Positions 18,109-29,268 of a DNA stretch of 64,000 bases are shown here, piece after piece; within the stretch, counting starts at the first letter, position 1, and every line of letters begins with the position of its first letter. A model generated the notes under the pieces. The model ran no database searches and was not told where the DNA came from. It was given only the letters and a program-made list of their open reading frames with translations. A program made the translations under genes and the position numbers. Source of the DNA: Thiohalocapsa sp. (GTDB taxonomy: Bacteria > Pseudomonadota > Gammaproteobacteria > Chromatiales > Chromatiaceae); contig JANQFX010000024.1 of NCBI GenBank assembly GCA_028277725.1, positions 62,001 to 126,000 of the forward strand, in the 5' to 3' direction.

Positions 18109-19719
18109 TCAGGCCGCGGCGGGGTTGCCGCGCATGCCTTCGTCCGTCAGCTCCAGCAATTTCTTGAGTTCTTTTCGATAGTTGGCGCGCCGCAGGTTGC
18201 GTCGCGCAGCGGCGATGCGGCGCGGATGTGATTGCGCGGTGATCTGGTTGTAGTCCACCCAGTAATCGAAGGCGCGCTGGGTGTAGTCCATGAGGTCCGC
18301 ATGCCAGGCGGCATAAACCGCCTCGCAGGCCTTGTCCGCGTCCGTTGCGTCGATCAGGGTCTGGAGGCGGGCATAGAACAGGACTTCGGTTTCCTGCCAG
18401 AACGCGGCCTGCAAATGCTCAGGCCTGAACGTCTTCCGGCGTGGGTCGCGCTCCGCGAACCAGGCATCCTTGAGGGCACCGCGCAGGTTGAGCAAACACA
18501 GCTCCGCCGCATCGACCAGCTTTCTCGCGGCATCTTCCACTGCTCGGCGACGTTCCTGCTTGGGGAAGAACAGGGGCAACATGGACTCGCACCAGCGGCG
18601 CGGCTTCATGTTGTCCATGTCGTAGCCGAAGGCCCATAGGCGTAGGCGCCAGCCTTCGTGATGTAGGCGGTAGTCGTCATTCCAGAACCGGCTGACGACG
18701 AGGGCTGGAATCCGCTTGGGCTTCTTGTCCGTGAACTCGTTCACCAGTCCGATCCAGTTGCGGTAACCGATGCTGCCGCGCGGGTGAACGGCGAGCAGTT
18801 CCTTGCCGTCGTGGGTGTATGGGGTCAACGGATGGCGCCAGGCGCCGCCGTAGTTGGTGCCGTAGTTCTTGGTGCGGTAGCGGGCAATGAGTGCCTGATG
18901 CGGGGTGCCGTCGATGGCGCAGACGCCAGGCCGTGGACCCTCCAGGTCGAGCCGAATACGCCGCGGCATGCCCCAGAATGCCTGGAGGGGATGCGTCTGC
19001 TCGGGTGTCGTTGGAGATCTGCCCTTCTCGCTGGTTCGTGTGGACACCAACCAGGGAAAGATGCGCTCCGCGTCGCCGGGTTCCGCGCGGTAGCCGAGGT
19101 GCTCCGAGTTCAGCACGTTCAGCCACAGGGTCTGCCACAGTGTCGGCTGCGCGTCATCCTGATCGGGCGCGGCGACCACGAGCGTTGTCAGAGGCCCGCC
19201 GCCGCGCAGCGAGGTCCGATGTCCAACACCGCCGGACGGCGCATTGGTTTGCAGGGCGTACAGGGCCAATGCCGCCATCGCCGGGCTCAAACCCTGGGTC
19301 GGCAGATCCTTGACGAAGTGCGTCTCGCTGCCTGCGGTGTCGATGAGTAACGCCGTGATCGGCAGCGGCTTCAGGTCGGCGAGGGGGTCTTGATCCTGCA
19401 TAAAGCGAGGGCCGTCGCCGTCGAGGTCGAAGGCTTGCGCGTAGGGCTCGAAGGCGGCCTTGAGGGTCTCCGGCCGCGGGGGCGACTCGAAATGCTCGAA
19501 CCACTCAGCGGCGTCCGCTGGTGCGAAGGTCGTTTGCAACAGCCCGATCAGGAACTGCGCCAGTGCGCCGTTGAAGTCTGGTCGCGGCGTGTTCAGCGCG
19601 GTCACCGGGTCCGTGTCGATGGCCTCGGTGAGCTGCCAGGGGGCGATCAGCTCGGCTTTCGAGTCGGGGCCGACGCGCCGGATGCGGAACCAAGGATCGG
19701 TGATGAGGTTAAGCGGCAT
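18109..19719 (-). CDS. cse1: Cascade large subunit Cse1 (CasA/Cas8e)
   Basis: Large subunit that recognises the PAM and recruits Cas3. The 536-residue protein opens MPLNLITDPWFRIRR, matching the Cse1 N-terminus, and has the region TQGLSPAMAALALYALQTNAPSGG-type with GVGHRTSLRGGGPLTTLV, which contains the glycine-rich L1 surroundings. A C-terminal helical bundle closes the protein. The frame runs upstream to 19782, but ATG 19719 is preceded by AGGCAGGA and gives the E. coli-like start (502 residues there). It lies 69 bases after cas3. Confidence 0.95.
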   Translation of the reverse strand: MPLNLITDPWFRIRRVGPDSKAELIAPWQLTEAIDTDPVTALNTPRPDFNGALAQFLIGLLQTTFAPADAAEWFEHFESPPRPETLKAAFEPYAQAFDLDGDGPRFMQDQDPLADLKPLPITALLIDTAGSETHFVKDLPTQGLSPAMAALALYALQTNAPSGGVGHRTSLRGGGPLTTLVVAAPDQDDAQPTLWQTLWLNVLNSEHLGYRAEPGDAERIFPWLVSTRTSEKGRSPTTPEQTHPLQAFWGMPRRIRLDLEGPRPGVCAIDGTPHQALIARYRTKNYGTNYGGAWRHPLTPYTHDGKELLAVHPRGSIGYRNWIGLVNEFTDKKPKRIPALVVSRFWNDDYRLHHEGWRLRLWAFGYDMDNMKPRRWCESMLPLFFPKQERRRAVEDAARKLVDAAELCLLNLRGALKDAWFAERDPRRKTFRPEHLQAAFWQETEVLFYARLQTLIDATDADKACEAVYAAWHADLMDYTQRAFDYWVDYNQITAQSHPRRIAAARRNLRRANYRKELKKLLELTDEGMRGNPAAA

Positions 19720-19788
19720 CGTCCTGCCTGTTGAGTTCTCGGTCTTCCAGTGGGGCGTCAGTGTCGACAAGGCTGTCGGCACCGACCA

Positions 19789-22479
19789 TTACCCCTGCCG
19801 CTCGCGAGCAAGCCCGCGACCGACGAGGTAGCGCAGTCGCGTTCTCTCTCCGCGACTGTTGATTACGTCTGTTTCCCATCGGCCTTCGTCGACCGCTCGC
19901 AGGGGCAGGAGCAGGCTCCAGCGGCCCTTGTCGGGCACCGTCTGCTCGTAGGTCAGCATCGCCTCGCGCAGGGCGGGATCGTCCGGCTCCGGCACGGCGC
20001 TACACCAGGCGGCGTGGATGGAGACCTCGCTCATGGCCCAGTCTCGGAGAGCGCCGTCGCCACACCAGGGAGTCAGCCTCGCACCGTCCCACCGCGCGAG
20101 GCGCAGGCGTACGCTGTCCTCTCCGAGCCGGGTGGGTGCCTTGATGTCGTCCCAGTAGTCCTGCTCGGGTTGGACGTAGCCGCGCTCCAGCCTCAGGGTG
20201 TTGTACTTGCCCAAGGAGTGCTTGTGCTGGGCGTCGCCCTGCGATGGTTCGCTCGCCAACTCAACCTTGTCCGGCGCATCCATGGCGTCGGTTCCGTAGA
20301 CGCCTTCGATCAGGTCCCGCGCCGCCTCCGGCATGCGGATGCAACCCTGTTCGCGGAGCAGATGGGCGGTACGCCAGAGTTGGGCCAGATTCCTGTAGAC
20401 CGCCGCGGTTCGGGGCAGCAGTTGCGCGAGCCAATCGCCGTGGGCGTTTGCCGTCGGTTCCGGCGACAGCACATAGAGGCAGGGCTCCGGGCGGGTGCCT
20501 CGGTCGTGCCGATGCAGTCGCCCCGCGCGCTGGATGACCAGGTCCATCGGCGCCAGGTCCGTGATCATGGCGTCGAAGTCCAGGTCCAGCGACTGTTCGA
20601 CCACCTGGGTGGCGACCAGGATGCGGCCAGCGCGTTGCTCAGGTCCGCTCTCCGGGCCGAAGTTGGCGAGGACCCGTTCTTCGATATCGAGCCGGTCGCC
20701 CAGCGCGAAGCGGGCGTGGAACAACTCCAGTTTGTCGCCGGGAACGCCCACTGCCTGCAACGCCTCCAGCGCCTCGATGGCGTCATCGACGCTGTTGCGT
20801 ATCCAGCAGGCGCAGCGGTTGGCTTGATGCGCCTCAACCAGCATGCGCAGCGCTGCATCGGTATCGCCCAACATCTCGACGCGCAGTGCGCGCGCGACCT
20901 CCGGGCGCGTTGCCACCTGGCGCTCCTCGATCCCTTGGGCGTCGATCGTCGTCAGGAGCGGATAATCCGTGCTCTGGAGCTGTTCGGAATCGACCCCAAG
21001 ACCCGAGCGGAACGCGTCCACGAAGGCTTGCCGCATGGACTGCGGCAGAGTCGCGGAGAGCAGTATGACCTGGCCGCCGATATGCGCCTGGAACCGGAGC
21101 AGACCGACGAGCAATTGCTGCATGTACTTGTCGTACGCGTGGACCTCGTCGACGATGAGCACTTTGCGCGCCAACCCGAGCAGCCGCAGCGATTGGTGCC
21201 GGCTCGGGAGCACGGCGAGCAGGGCTTGGTCGATCGTGCCCACGCCCAGGTCCGCCAGCAGCGCCTTCTTGCGGTGGTCGCTGATCCAGTTGGCGCGAAG
21301 GTTGGCGGCGCTGATCTCGGTGTCCGTGTAATCGGCCTCGGCGGCGTCGCCGGGCAGTATTTGGGCGCGCTCGGGTGCATCACGGAGGAGCCGAGCGGCG
21401 CTGTGGGTCAGGATCAGCGAGGGCTCGTCGGCAAAGAGCCTTGAGCCGATGCCCTTACCCTGTATGCGGGCGTGCATCGCGTTGGAGGTTGCCATGGTGG
21501 GCAGGCCGATGTAGAGGCCATCGGCGCCGCCTGTGGCGAGGATTCGGTGGGTTGCGGTGAGCGCGGCCTCCGTCTTGCCGGAGCCGGTGACGTCTTCCAT
21601 GATGAACAATCGCGGCGCCTCGTCGAGATCGGTGTCCGCGGCGAGGCGTTGCAGCGGTGTCGGCTGCGAAAAATCGAACAAGGGCGCCTGATCGCACCGC
21701 GAACTCGCGATAGGGATGACGCCGCTCTGTTGGATCGCCCGCTCGGCAGCGGGTAACGCATGTTCGCGCCAGTACTGCGCAAGCGGCATCGCATCCTGGA
21801 CAAACGGGAACAGGTCCCGGTTGGAGCCGAGCCAGTCGCACAGCACCCCGATCCCCGCCAACCACCAGGAGGTCGGCTTGATCGCCTTCGCGAACGCCGT
21901 GGCGTCCGTGATTTCCAGCCTGCACCCGTCCAGCAACAACGCGCCGACATCGATGCAAAAGGCCTCGGCTGCGTCTTGATCCGCTGACGTGAATAGACCA
22001 TTGGCATGCTGCATGCGAGACTGAGGCGGCTGTCCGTGATGGCCCGTCGCGGTCGCCATCCACAAGCCCAGAGCGGATTTGAGTTGGCGCGATTGCGCGG
22101 GTTGCATCACGAATCGCGCCAGAACCACCGCTTCTAACCGGTTGGACCAGAGGATCTGGCCGAGCGTGTCGTGACGCGGGTGGTATGGGCGGCAACCCAG
22201 CGGCAGATCGTTTGCCAGCTCGGGGAAATCGCAGCGGAGACACTGGAATCGAAAGCTGAATTTGCCGATGTCGTGCAACGCGAGCATGAACACCAACCAG
22301 GCATGGAGCGTCGTGTCGTCCAGCCCGAGTCGCAGAGCGAGCAGGTGTCGCAGTGGTTCGTGTCGCCGCAATAGCACCTGCCCACATGCGGCGACATCCA
22401 GAGAGTGGAAAACCAGGCGATGAAACTCGCCCTGTCCCCCGCCTTTGCCCCAGTAGTGCAGATAAGACTGTGTGTCCAT
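19789..22479 (-). CDS. cas3: CRISPR-associated helicase-nuclease Cas3
   Basis: HD-nuclease/SF2-helicase that degrades DNA bound by Cascade. The 896-residue protein has HD-domain residues His25 (FHSLD) and His69-Asp70 (ALHDIGK). The helicase has Walker A EDVTGSGKTEAA, motif II VDEVHAYD, motif III LLSATLP and motif VI QRAGRLHRH, so all catalytic motifs look intact. ATG 22479 (MDTQSYLHYWGKG) is preferred; the frame extends 56 codons further without homologous-looking sequence. As first gene of the operon it is downstream of a 19-base palindrome. Length is near E. coli Cas3 (888). Confidence 0.96.
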   Translation of the reverse strand: MDTQSYLHYWGKGGGQGEFHRLVFHSLDVAACGQVLLRRHEPLRHLLALRLGLDDTTLHAWLVFMLALHDIGKFSFRFQCLRCDFPELANDLPLGCRPYHPRHDTLGQILWSNRLEAVVLARFVMQPAQSRQLKSALGLWMATATGHHGQPPQSRMQHANGLFTSADQDAAEAFCIDVGALLLDGCRLEITDATAFAKAIKPTSWWLAGIGVLCDWLGSNRDLFPFVQDAMPLAQYWREHALPAAERAIQQSGVIPIASSRCDQAPLFDFSQPTPLQRLAADTDLDEAPRLFIMEDVTGSGKTEAALTATHRILATGGADGLYIGLPTMATSNAMHARIQGKGIGSRLFADEPSLILTHSAARLLRDAPERAQILPGDAAEADYTDTEISAANLRANWISDHRKKALLADLGVGTIDQALLAVLPSRHQSLRLLGLARKVLIVDEVHAYDKYMQQLLVGLLRFQAHIGGQVILLSATLPQSMRQAFVDAFRSGLGVDSEQLQSTDYPLLTTIDAQGIEERQVATRPEVARALRVEMLGDTDAALRMLVEAHQANRCACWIRNSVDDAIEALEALQAVGVPGDKLELFHARFALGDRLDIEERVLANFGPESGPEQRAGRILVATQVVEQSLDLDFDAMITDLAPMDLVIQRAGRLHRHDRGTRPEPCLYVLSPEPTANAHGDWLAQLLPRTAAVYRNLAQLWRTAHLLREQGCIRMPEAARDLIEGVYGTDAMDAPDKVELASEPSQGDAQHKHSLGKYNTLRLERGYVQPEQDYWDDIKAPTRLGEDSVRLRLARWDGARLTPWCGDGALRDWAMSEVSIHAAWCSAVPEPDDPALREAMLTYEQTVPDKGRWSLLLPLRAVDEGRWETDVINSRGERTRLRYLVGRGLARERQG

Positions 22480-22807
22480 TCGGGTCTTCGTGAGCGATAG
22501 TTTGGCGTCCGATGTTACATCCTCGATAGGCTCACAATGTGAGCCTGTGGACGCACGCGCACTGCATGCAGGTTGGAACCGATCCGGCCGCGCTGGGTCT
22601 GCGGCGGGGGAAGAGCGAGAGGGGCTGGAATCGAATCGCTTAGGCACCCGCCGTGGGCTCCATGCTAGGCGCAGGGTCTTCGGTCGTTCCGTCGCCAGTT
22701 GGCGTCATGGGCGCGGGATCGCGGGGCCGCATGCCGAAGTCATCGCTGGCCCGACCTTCCCCGCTCATCGTACCGACGCCGCGGCGTGCAGCAGGGCTAC
22801 CGGGCTG
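22480..22807. other. cas3 upstream region
   Basis: 328 bases between cas3 and the toxin gene, both minus strand. Apart from the palindrome at 22528-22546 no gene, promoter of consensus quality or CRISPR leader was seen. It must hold the cas operon promoter. Confidence 0.5.
22528..22546. promoter_or_regulatory. Perfect 19-base palindrome upstream of cas3, candidate operator
   Basis: AGGCTCACAATGTGAGCCT has 9-base perfect arms around a single A and lies 49-67 bases upstream of the cas3 start, where a promoter-overlapping operator would be expected. The half-sites TCACA and TGTGA occur in the opposite order from a CRP site, so it is not a CRP box. The regulator is unknown. Confidence 0.55.
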
Positions 22808-23092
22808 TCAGTCTCGCACCGGCGGCCACTGGCGGGCAGTGTGGACCAACGCCAGTATCCAGATCACGTCGCGGTCGATCTCGTACACTAGCCGATAGCT
22901 GCGATGTGGGATCAGTTCGCGGGTGCCGGGAACCTTCCCCAGAGGCCCGAGCTTCGGATGCTCGGCGAGCCTTGCGGCGGCCTCCGTGAGGATTTCATCC
23001 ATGCGGATCGCTGCACGCGGATGTTCGCTGACGGTGGCGTCCCAGATGTCGATGCGGTCCTGCACCGCCTCCGGGGTCCAAACAACTCTCAA
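22808..23092 (-). CDS. ParE/RelE superfamily toxin
   Basis: 94-residue protein of the RelE/ParE fold: MRVVWTPEAVQDRIDIWD at the start, LAEHPKLGPLGKVPGTREL in the middle and HRSYRLVYEIDRDVIWIL followed by HTARQWPP at the end, all typical of ParE-like toxins. ParE members poison gyrase and RelE members cut mRNA; the subgroup cannot be told from sequence alone. Its start overlaps the antitoxin stop by four bases. It sits between cas3 and bpt, inside the accessory island. Confidence 0.85.
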   Translation of the reverse strand: MRVVWTPEAVQDRIDIWDATVSEHPRAAIRMDEILTEAAARLAEHPKLGPLGKVPGTRELIPHRSYRLVYEIDRDVIWILALVHTARQWPPVRD

Positions 23093-23364
23093 CTGCGCCC
23101 GACTTCGGCGCGCCGTGCAGCGAATTGGGCGGCGACCTCGTCGTTGGGCGTGCCTTTACCGGCTTGCTTCGAGGCCCGTGCGGTCTCGACCTTGCGGTGC
23201 AGAAAGTCCTCGTAGGCGCGCGCCTCGCGCTGGCGTTGGATGAACTCTCGCATGAGCTCGCGCATGATTTGTGACGCCGGCCGATGCGATGCCTCGGCCT
23301 CGGCCATGAACTCCTCACGCAGCTCGGGCTCGAGTTCCATGGTGAATATGGCTTGTTTTGTCAT
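23089..23364 (-). CDS. Antitoxin of the ParE/RelE-type pair
   Basis: 91-residue charged protein beginning MTKQAIFTMELEPELREEF, with a ribbon-helix-helix-like N-terminus (ASQIMRELMREFI) and a flexible C-terminal tail rich in Ala, Arg and Lys that would bind the toxin. ATG 23364 is taken as the start because the much longer frame upstream is the shadow of bpt. It precedes and overlaps the toxin gene (ATGA), the normal antitoxin-toxin order. The RHH assignment is an inference from pattern and context. Confidence 0.8.
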   Translation of the reverse strand: MTKQAIFTMELEPELREEFMAEAEASHRPASQIMRELMREFIQRQREARAYEDFLHRKVETARASKQAGKGTPNDEVAAQFAARRAEVGRS

Positions 23365-23471
23365 GCTCTCATCTCCAAGCGCTGCGGTACTGCCGAAGTG
23401 AAGATATCCTCGGTACGCGCAGGCGGGTCTGCACGCTGTTAGGAGATCGCCCAGGGCGCAAGGAGCCGCGT

Positions 23472-24221
23472 TTAGAACCGAATCGGCTCGCCCTTGCCGA
23501 AGCGCCGCCACTCGCGGCCGTCCCAGGCCTCGATGGGGCGGAAGGTCTCCTTGTAGGCCATCTTGCGGCTGTCGCTGATCCAGTAGCCGAGGTAGACGAA
23601 GTCGAGACCGAGTCGGCTGGCCTCGCGAATCTGGGTCAGCACGGCGTAGGTGCCCGGGCCGCGGTCGGATTCGGCCGGGTCGAAGTAGGTGTAGACGGCG
23701 GACAGGCCGTCGCTGAAGAAGTCCGTGACGGCGACGCTGATGAGGTGACTGCCGAGGCGCTGCTCCAGGAAGCCCGTGGTGCCGCCCCAGTGGGCGAGCA
23801 GGAAGCGGGCGTAGGTCTCGATGGAGACCTCGTCGGCCATGTCGCCGTCGCCGTGGCGGTCCAGCAGATAGCGCTCGTAGAGCACGTAGTGTTCCAGCTC
23901 CAGGCCGGCGGGTTGCAGGCGGGTGCTGAGTTCTCGGTCGTTGCGGGCCTGATTGCGGCGCTGGGAACGGTTGGGCTGGAAACCCTCCACCGGCACACGC
24001 ACCGGGATGCACCGCTGACACCCACGGCAGGCCGGTCGGTAGAAGTGCTGGCCGCTGCGGCGGAAGCCGATCTGCTGCAGCCGCTCGGCGCGCTTGGCGT
24101 CGATGCGTGCCAGGGGGTCGACGAACAGCGTCCGGGCGCGCAGGCCGTCGATGTAGGAGCAGTCGTGCTCGCCGGTGAGATAGAGCTGCAGGTCGCCGCG
24201 GACGGGTCGGTCATCGCGCAT
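23472..24221 (-). CDS. bpt: Aspartate/glutamate leucyltransferase (arginyltransferase family) Bpt
   Basis: Transfers leucine from Leu-tRNA to proteins with N-terminal Asp or Glu, creating a ClpS-recognised degron. The 249-residue protein has the N-terminal segment TGEHDCSYIDG, the Cys pair CRGCQRCIPVRVP near residue 75 typical of the ATE N-domain, and the C-terminal GNAT-like LDFVYLGYWISDSRKMAYK and FRPIEAWDGREWRRF. ATG 24221 is chosen as the family start; the start overlaps the aat stop by 11 bases. Often annotated ate. Confidence 0.94.
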   Translation of the reverse strand: MRDDRPVRGDLQLYLTGEHDCSYIDGLRARTLFVDPLARIDAKRAERLQQIGFRRSGQHFYRPACRGCQRCIPVRVPVEGFQPNRSQRRNQARNDRELSTRLQPAGLELEHYVLYERYLLDRHGDGDMADEVSIETYARFLLAHWGGTTGFLEQRLGSHLISVAVTDFFSDGLSAVYTYFDPAESDRGPGTYAVLTQIREASRLGLDFVYLGYWISDSRKMAYKETFRPIEAWDGREWRRFGKGEPIRF

Positions 24222-24984
24222 GCTCGGTCTCCGCTGATGGATGGGCGCCAGACGCCTCGGGGAAGGCGATCCTGCCATCATCCCACGAGCCAGGTTGAGG
24301 CGGGCGCTCGCGCAGCTCCACCACACGCCGGGAGAATTGCTCGCGCGGCATCTGCTCCGCGCCGAGCCTTAGCAGGTGTCCACTCAGCACCTGGCAGTCG
24401 ATGAGCTCGAAGCCCCAGGCACCGAGGCGTTCGCACAGGTGCACCAGCGCGACCTTGGAGGCGTTGTCGGCGTGGCTGAACATGGACTCGCCGAAGAAGA
24501 CGCCGCCGATGGCTACGCCGTAGAGCCCGCCGACCAACGCGTCGTCTCGCCAGATCTCTACGGAGTGCGCGACGCCCTCGGCGTGGAGGGCGATGTAGGC
24601 GTCGATCATCTCGGGTACCAGCCAGGTCCCGTCGCCGTCCGCGCGCGGCTCGGAGCAGCCGCGGATCACGGCCGGGAAATCGCGGTCCAGCGTCACGCCG
24701 TAGGCCCGCCTGCGCAGGAACTTGCGCAGGCTGCGGGAAATGCGCAGCCCGTCGGGTCGTAGCACCGTGCGCGGGTCCGGGCACCACCACAGGATCGGGT
24801 CGCCTTCGCTGAACCAGGGAAAGATGCCGTGTCGATAGGCGTTGATCAGGCGCGGCACGCCGAGATCGCCGCCGATGGCGAGCAGCCCGTCAGGCTCGGT
24901 CAGGGCCTCGCGCACGTCCGGAAAGCGCGCGGCGGGGTCGTGCGCCGGCAGCAGGTAGGGCAGGCGGGTGGGCGGGCGGTTCAA
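24211..24984 (-). CDS. aat: Leucyl/phenylalanyl-tRNA-protein transferase Aat
   Basis: Adds Leu or Phe to proteins with N-terminal Lys or Arg, the second branch of the N-degron pathway. The 257-residue product has DGLLAIGGDLGVPRLINAYR, then HGIFPWFSEGDPILWWCPDP, then FFGESMFSHADNASKVAL and ELIDCQVLSGHLLRLGAE, all diagnostic. The start is proposed as TTG 24984: it follows GGAG by five bases and overlaps the upstream gene's stop (TTGA). The protein from there begins MNRPPTRLPYLLPA, which fits. An ATG is not available nearby. Confidence 0.92.
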   Translation of the reverse strand: MNRPPTRLPYLLPAHDPAARFPDVREALTEPDGLLAIGGDLGVPRLINAYRHGIFPWFSEGDPILWWCPDPRTVLRPDGLRISRSLRKFLRRRAYGVTLDRDFPAVIRGCSEPRADGDGTWLVPEMIDAYIALHAEGVAHSVEIWRDDALVGGLYGVAIGGVFFGESMFSHADNASKVALVHLCERLGAWGFELIDCQVLSGHLLRLGAEQMPREQFSRRVVELRERPPQPGSWDDGRIAFPEASGAHPSAETEHAR

Positions 24985-26168
24985 GACTGCTCCGGTGGCG
25001 CGCCGTCGTGTCGCTTGAAGGGGCTGTGCGTGTTCATCTCGGCAATGTACTCCTCCATGGCGTCGATTTCGTTCTCTAGGAAAGCGCCGATGGGCCTGCG
25101 AAAGCGCGGGTCGGCGATCCAGTGTGCGGACCATGTGTGGGTCGGTAGGAAGCCGCGGGCGACCTTGTGTTCGCCTTGGGCGCCGGGCTCGAAGCGTTCG
25201 AGTCCCTGCTCGATGCAATGTTCCAGGCCCTGATAGTAGCAAGCCTCGAAGTGGAGGCTGTGGAAGTCCTTGAAGCAGCCCCAGTGCCGCCCGTACAGGC
25301 TGTGGCGCCCCTGCAGGCAGAACGCAGCGGCCACGATGCGACCGCCCTGCTCGGCATCGCGGTCGGGCCCGTGCTCGGCGAATACCAGTAGCAGCTGTTC
25401 GCCCATGGTGCGGCCGATCTCGCGGAAGAAGCCGAGCGACAGCGTCGGCAGGCCGCCGCGCTTGTCGAAGGTGTCCTCGTACAGCCGGTGGAAGATGCGC
25501 CACTCGGCATCCGTCACCTTCTGCCCCGGCACGCGCCGCAGGCGCACGCCCGATTCCACCACGCGGCGCCGCTCGCGCTTGACCTTCTTCCGCTTCTCGG
25601 CGGAGAAGGCGCCCAGTAGGTCGTCGAAGCTGCCGTAGCCGTCGTTGAACCAATGGAACTGGCAGCCGAGGCGGCGCATCAGGCCCTGCTCGCGCAGCCA
25701 GCGGGTTTCGGTCTCGTCGGCGAAGAGCCAGTGCAGCCCGGACACGCCGAGGCGCTCGGCGAGCTTCACCGAGCCCTGGATCAGAACCGCCGCCAGTTCG
25801 GCGCGGCGCGGCGAGTCGCCGGTGAGGATGCGCAGGCCGGTCGCCGGGGTATAGGGGGAGGCGACGACCAGCTTCGGATAATAGCGCTCGCCGGCGCGTT
25901 GGTAGGCGTCGGCCCAGGCCCAGTCGAAGACGAACTCGCCGTAGGAATTGAACTTGAGATAGCAGGGTGCAGCGGCAACGGCGCTGCCGGCCTCATCGCG
26001 CAGTAGCAGGTGCCGCGGCAGCCAGCCGAAGCGTTCGCCGACGCAGCCATGGTGCTCCATGGCGGCAAGGAATTCATGCCGCAGGTGCGGCAGGTCGTCG
26101 CCGGCGAGGGCGTTCCAGGCCGAGGCCGGGACCTGATCGATGCTGTCGAGGACACTGAGTTGGAACAT
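24981..26168 (-). CDS. GNAT family acyltransferase (COG3146/DUF482, FemAB-like)
   Basis: 395-residue protein of the COG3146 family, predicted acyltransferases of unproven substrate with a double GNAT fold. Recognisable segments are LPHLRHEFLAAMEHHGCVG, AWADAYQRAGERYYPKLV, FHWFNDGYGSFDDLLGAFS and RKKVKRERRRV. The frame opens at 26198, but MFQLSVLDSID at 26168 is the likely start. It is coupled to aat by overlap; this gene is frequently found next to aat/bpt, so a link to N-terminal modification is possible but unproven. Confidence 0.85.
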   Translation of the reverse strand: MFQLSVLDSIDQVPASAWNALAGDDLPHLRHEFLAAMEHHGCVGERFGWLPRHLLLRDEAGSAVAAAPCYLKFNSYGEFVFDWAWADAYQRAGERYYPKLVVASPYTPATGLRILTGDSPRRAELAAVLIQGSVKLAERLGVSGLHWLFADETETRWLREQGLMRRLGCQFHWFNDGYGSFDDLLGAFSAEKRKKVKRERRRVVESGVRLRRVPGQKVTDAEWRIFHRLYEDTFDKRGGLPTLSLGFFREIGRTMGEQLLLVFAEHGPDRDAEQGGRIVAAAFCLQGRHSLYGRHWGCFKDFHSLHFEACYYQGLEHCIEQGLERFEPGAQGEHKVARGFLPTHTWSAHWIADPRFRRPIGAFLENEIDAMEEYIAEMNTHSPFKRHDGAPPEQS

Positions 26169-26312
26169 CCGAGGGCCAATCGCAGGTGGACAGCCCAACA
26201 GGGTAGGGGCGACGGGGCCGAGTCGAAAGCGCCTGTCCCTGCGCCGGACGCCGCGAGGGGGCGAGGAGGCCGAGTGCGCCTCGGCGCTCCCGGTTGGCAG
26301 GTTGGCGGGCGA

Positions 26313-26600
26313 TTAGAGCGGCCAGAAGCGGACCAGCTGCAGCGCGAAGGCGACGCTGAGCAACAGGTTGGCCGCGAGGCGCAGGGCGGTGCGTGCGCTG
26401 CGCGGTGGTGTGCGCAGCAGGGTCACGCCGATGTAGGCAGCGATCAGGTTGAGGATGGCGCCGAGTTCGCTGATGGCGAGCAGGGCCAGCAGCGGGATGG
26501 CCCGGCCACCATTGGGGCCGGGCTCGCCGCCGAACACCAGCGCCGCCAGCAGCGCCACCGAGACCAGGAGCGCGATGGTGGGAAATTGCTCGCGTGTCAT
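26313..26600 (-). CDS. Small membrane protein, unknown function
   Basis: 95-residue protein beginning MTREQFPTIALLVSV with about three hydrophobic segments (roughly residues 7-25, 37-62 and 75-93) and a basic stretch RTPPRSARTALR between the last two. It lies between trxB and the GNAT gene on the same strand. No family was recognised. The start at 26600 is the only methionine that gives an intact first helix. Confidence 0.65.
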   Translation of the reverse strand: MTREQFPTIALLVSVALLAALVFGGEPGPNGGRAIPLLALLAISELGAILNLIAAYIGVTLLRTPPRSARTALRLAANLLLSVAFALQLVRFWPL

Positions 26601-26656
26601 GCTCTGGTCTCCCGGGTGTTGGTTCGGCGTCGCATGCCGCCGGTTCGACTGCTGAC

Positions 26657-29110
<2,454 letters not shown>

Positions 29111-29268
29111 TGGAGGCGAATCTCGAGGGAGAGGGCTTCGCGTCCTGCCGAGCGACACTGAGAACCCACACCAGACGCCTTGGAATGGCTACACTGCCAG
29201 AGTCGAGGCGCCGAGAGCCGGCGGCGCTCGCGTCCGGCATCAGAGCCGCAACGGATGAGGCACGCCGC

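Noticed and set aside
19750..21444. 564-codon open frame on the plus strand
   Set aside because: Antisense shadow of cas3, whose helicase motifs are clear; high GC keeps the opposite strand open.
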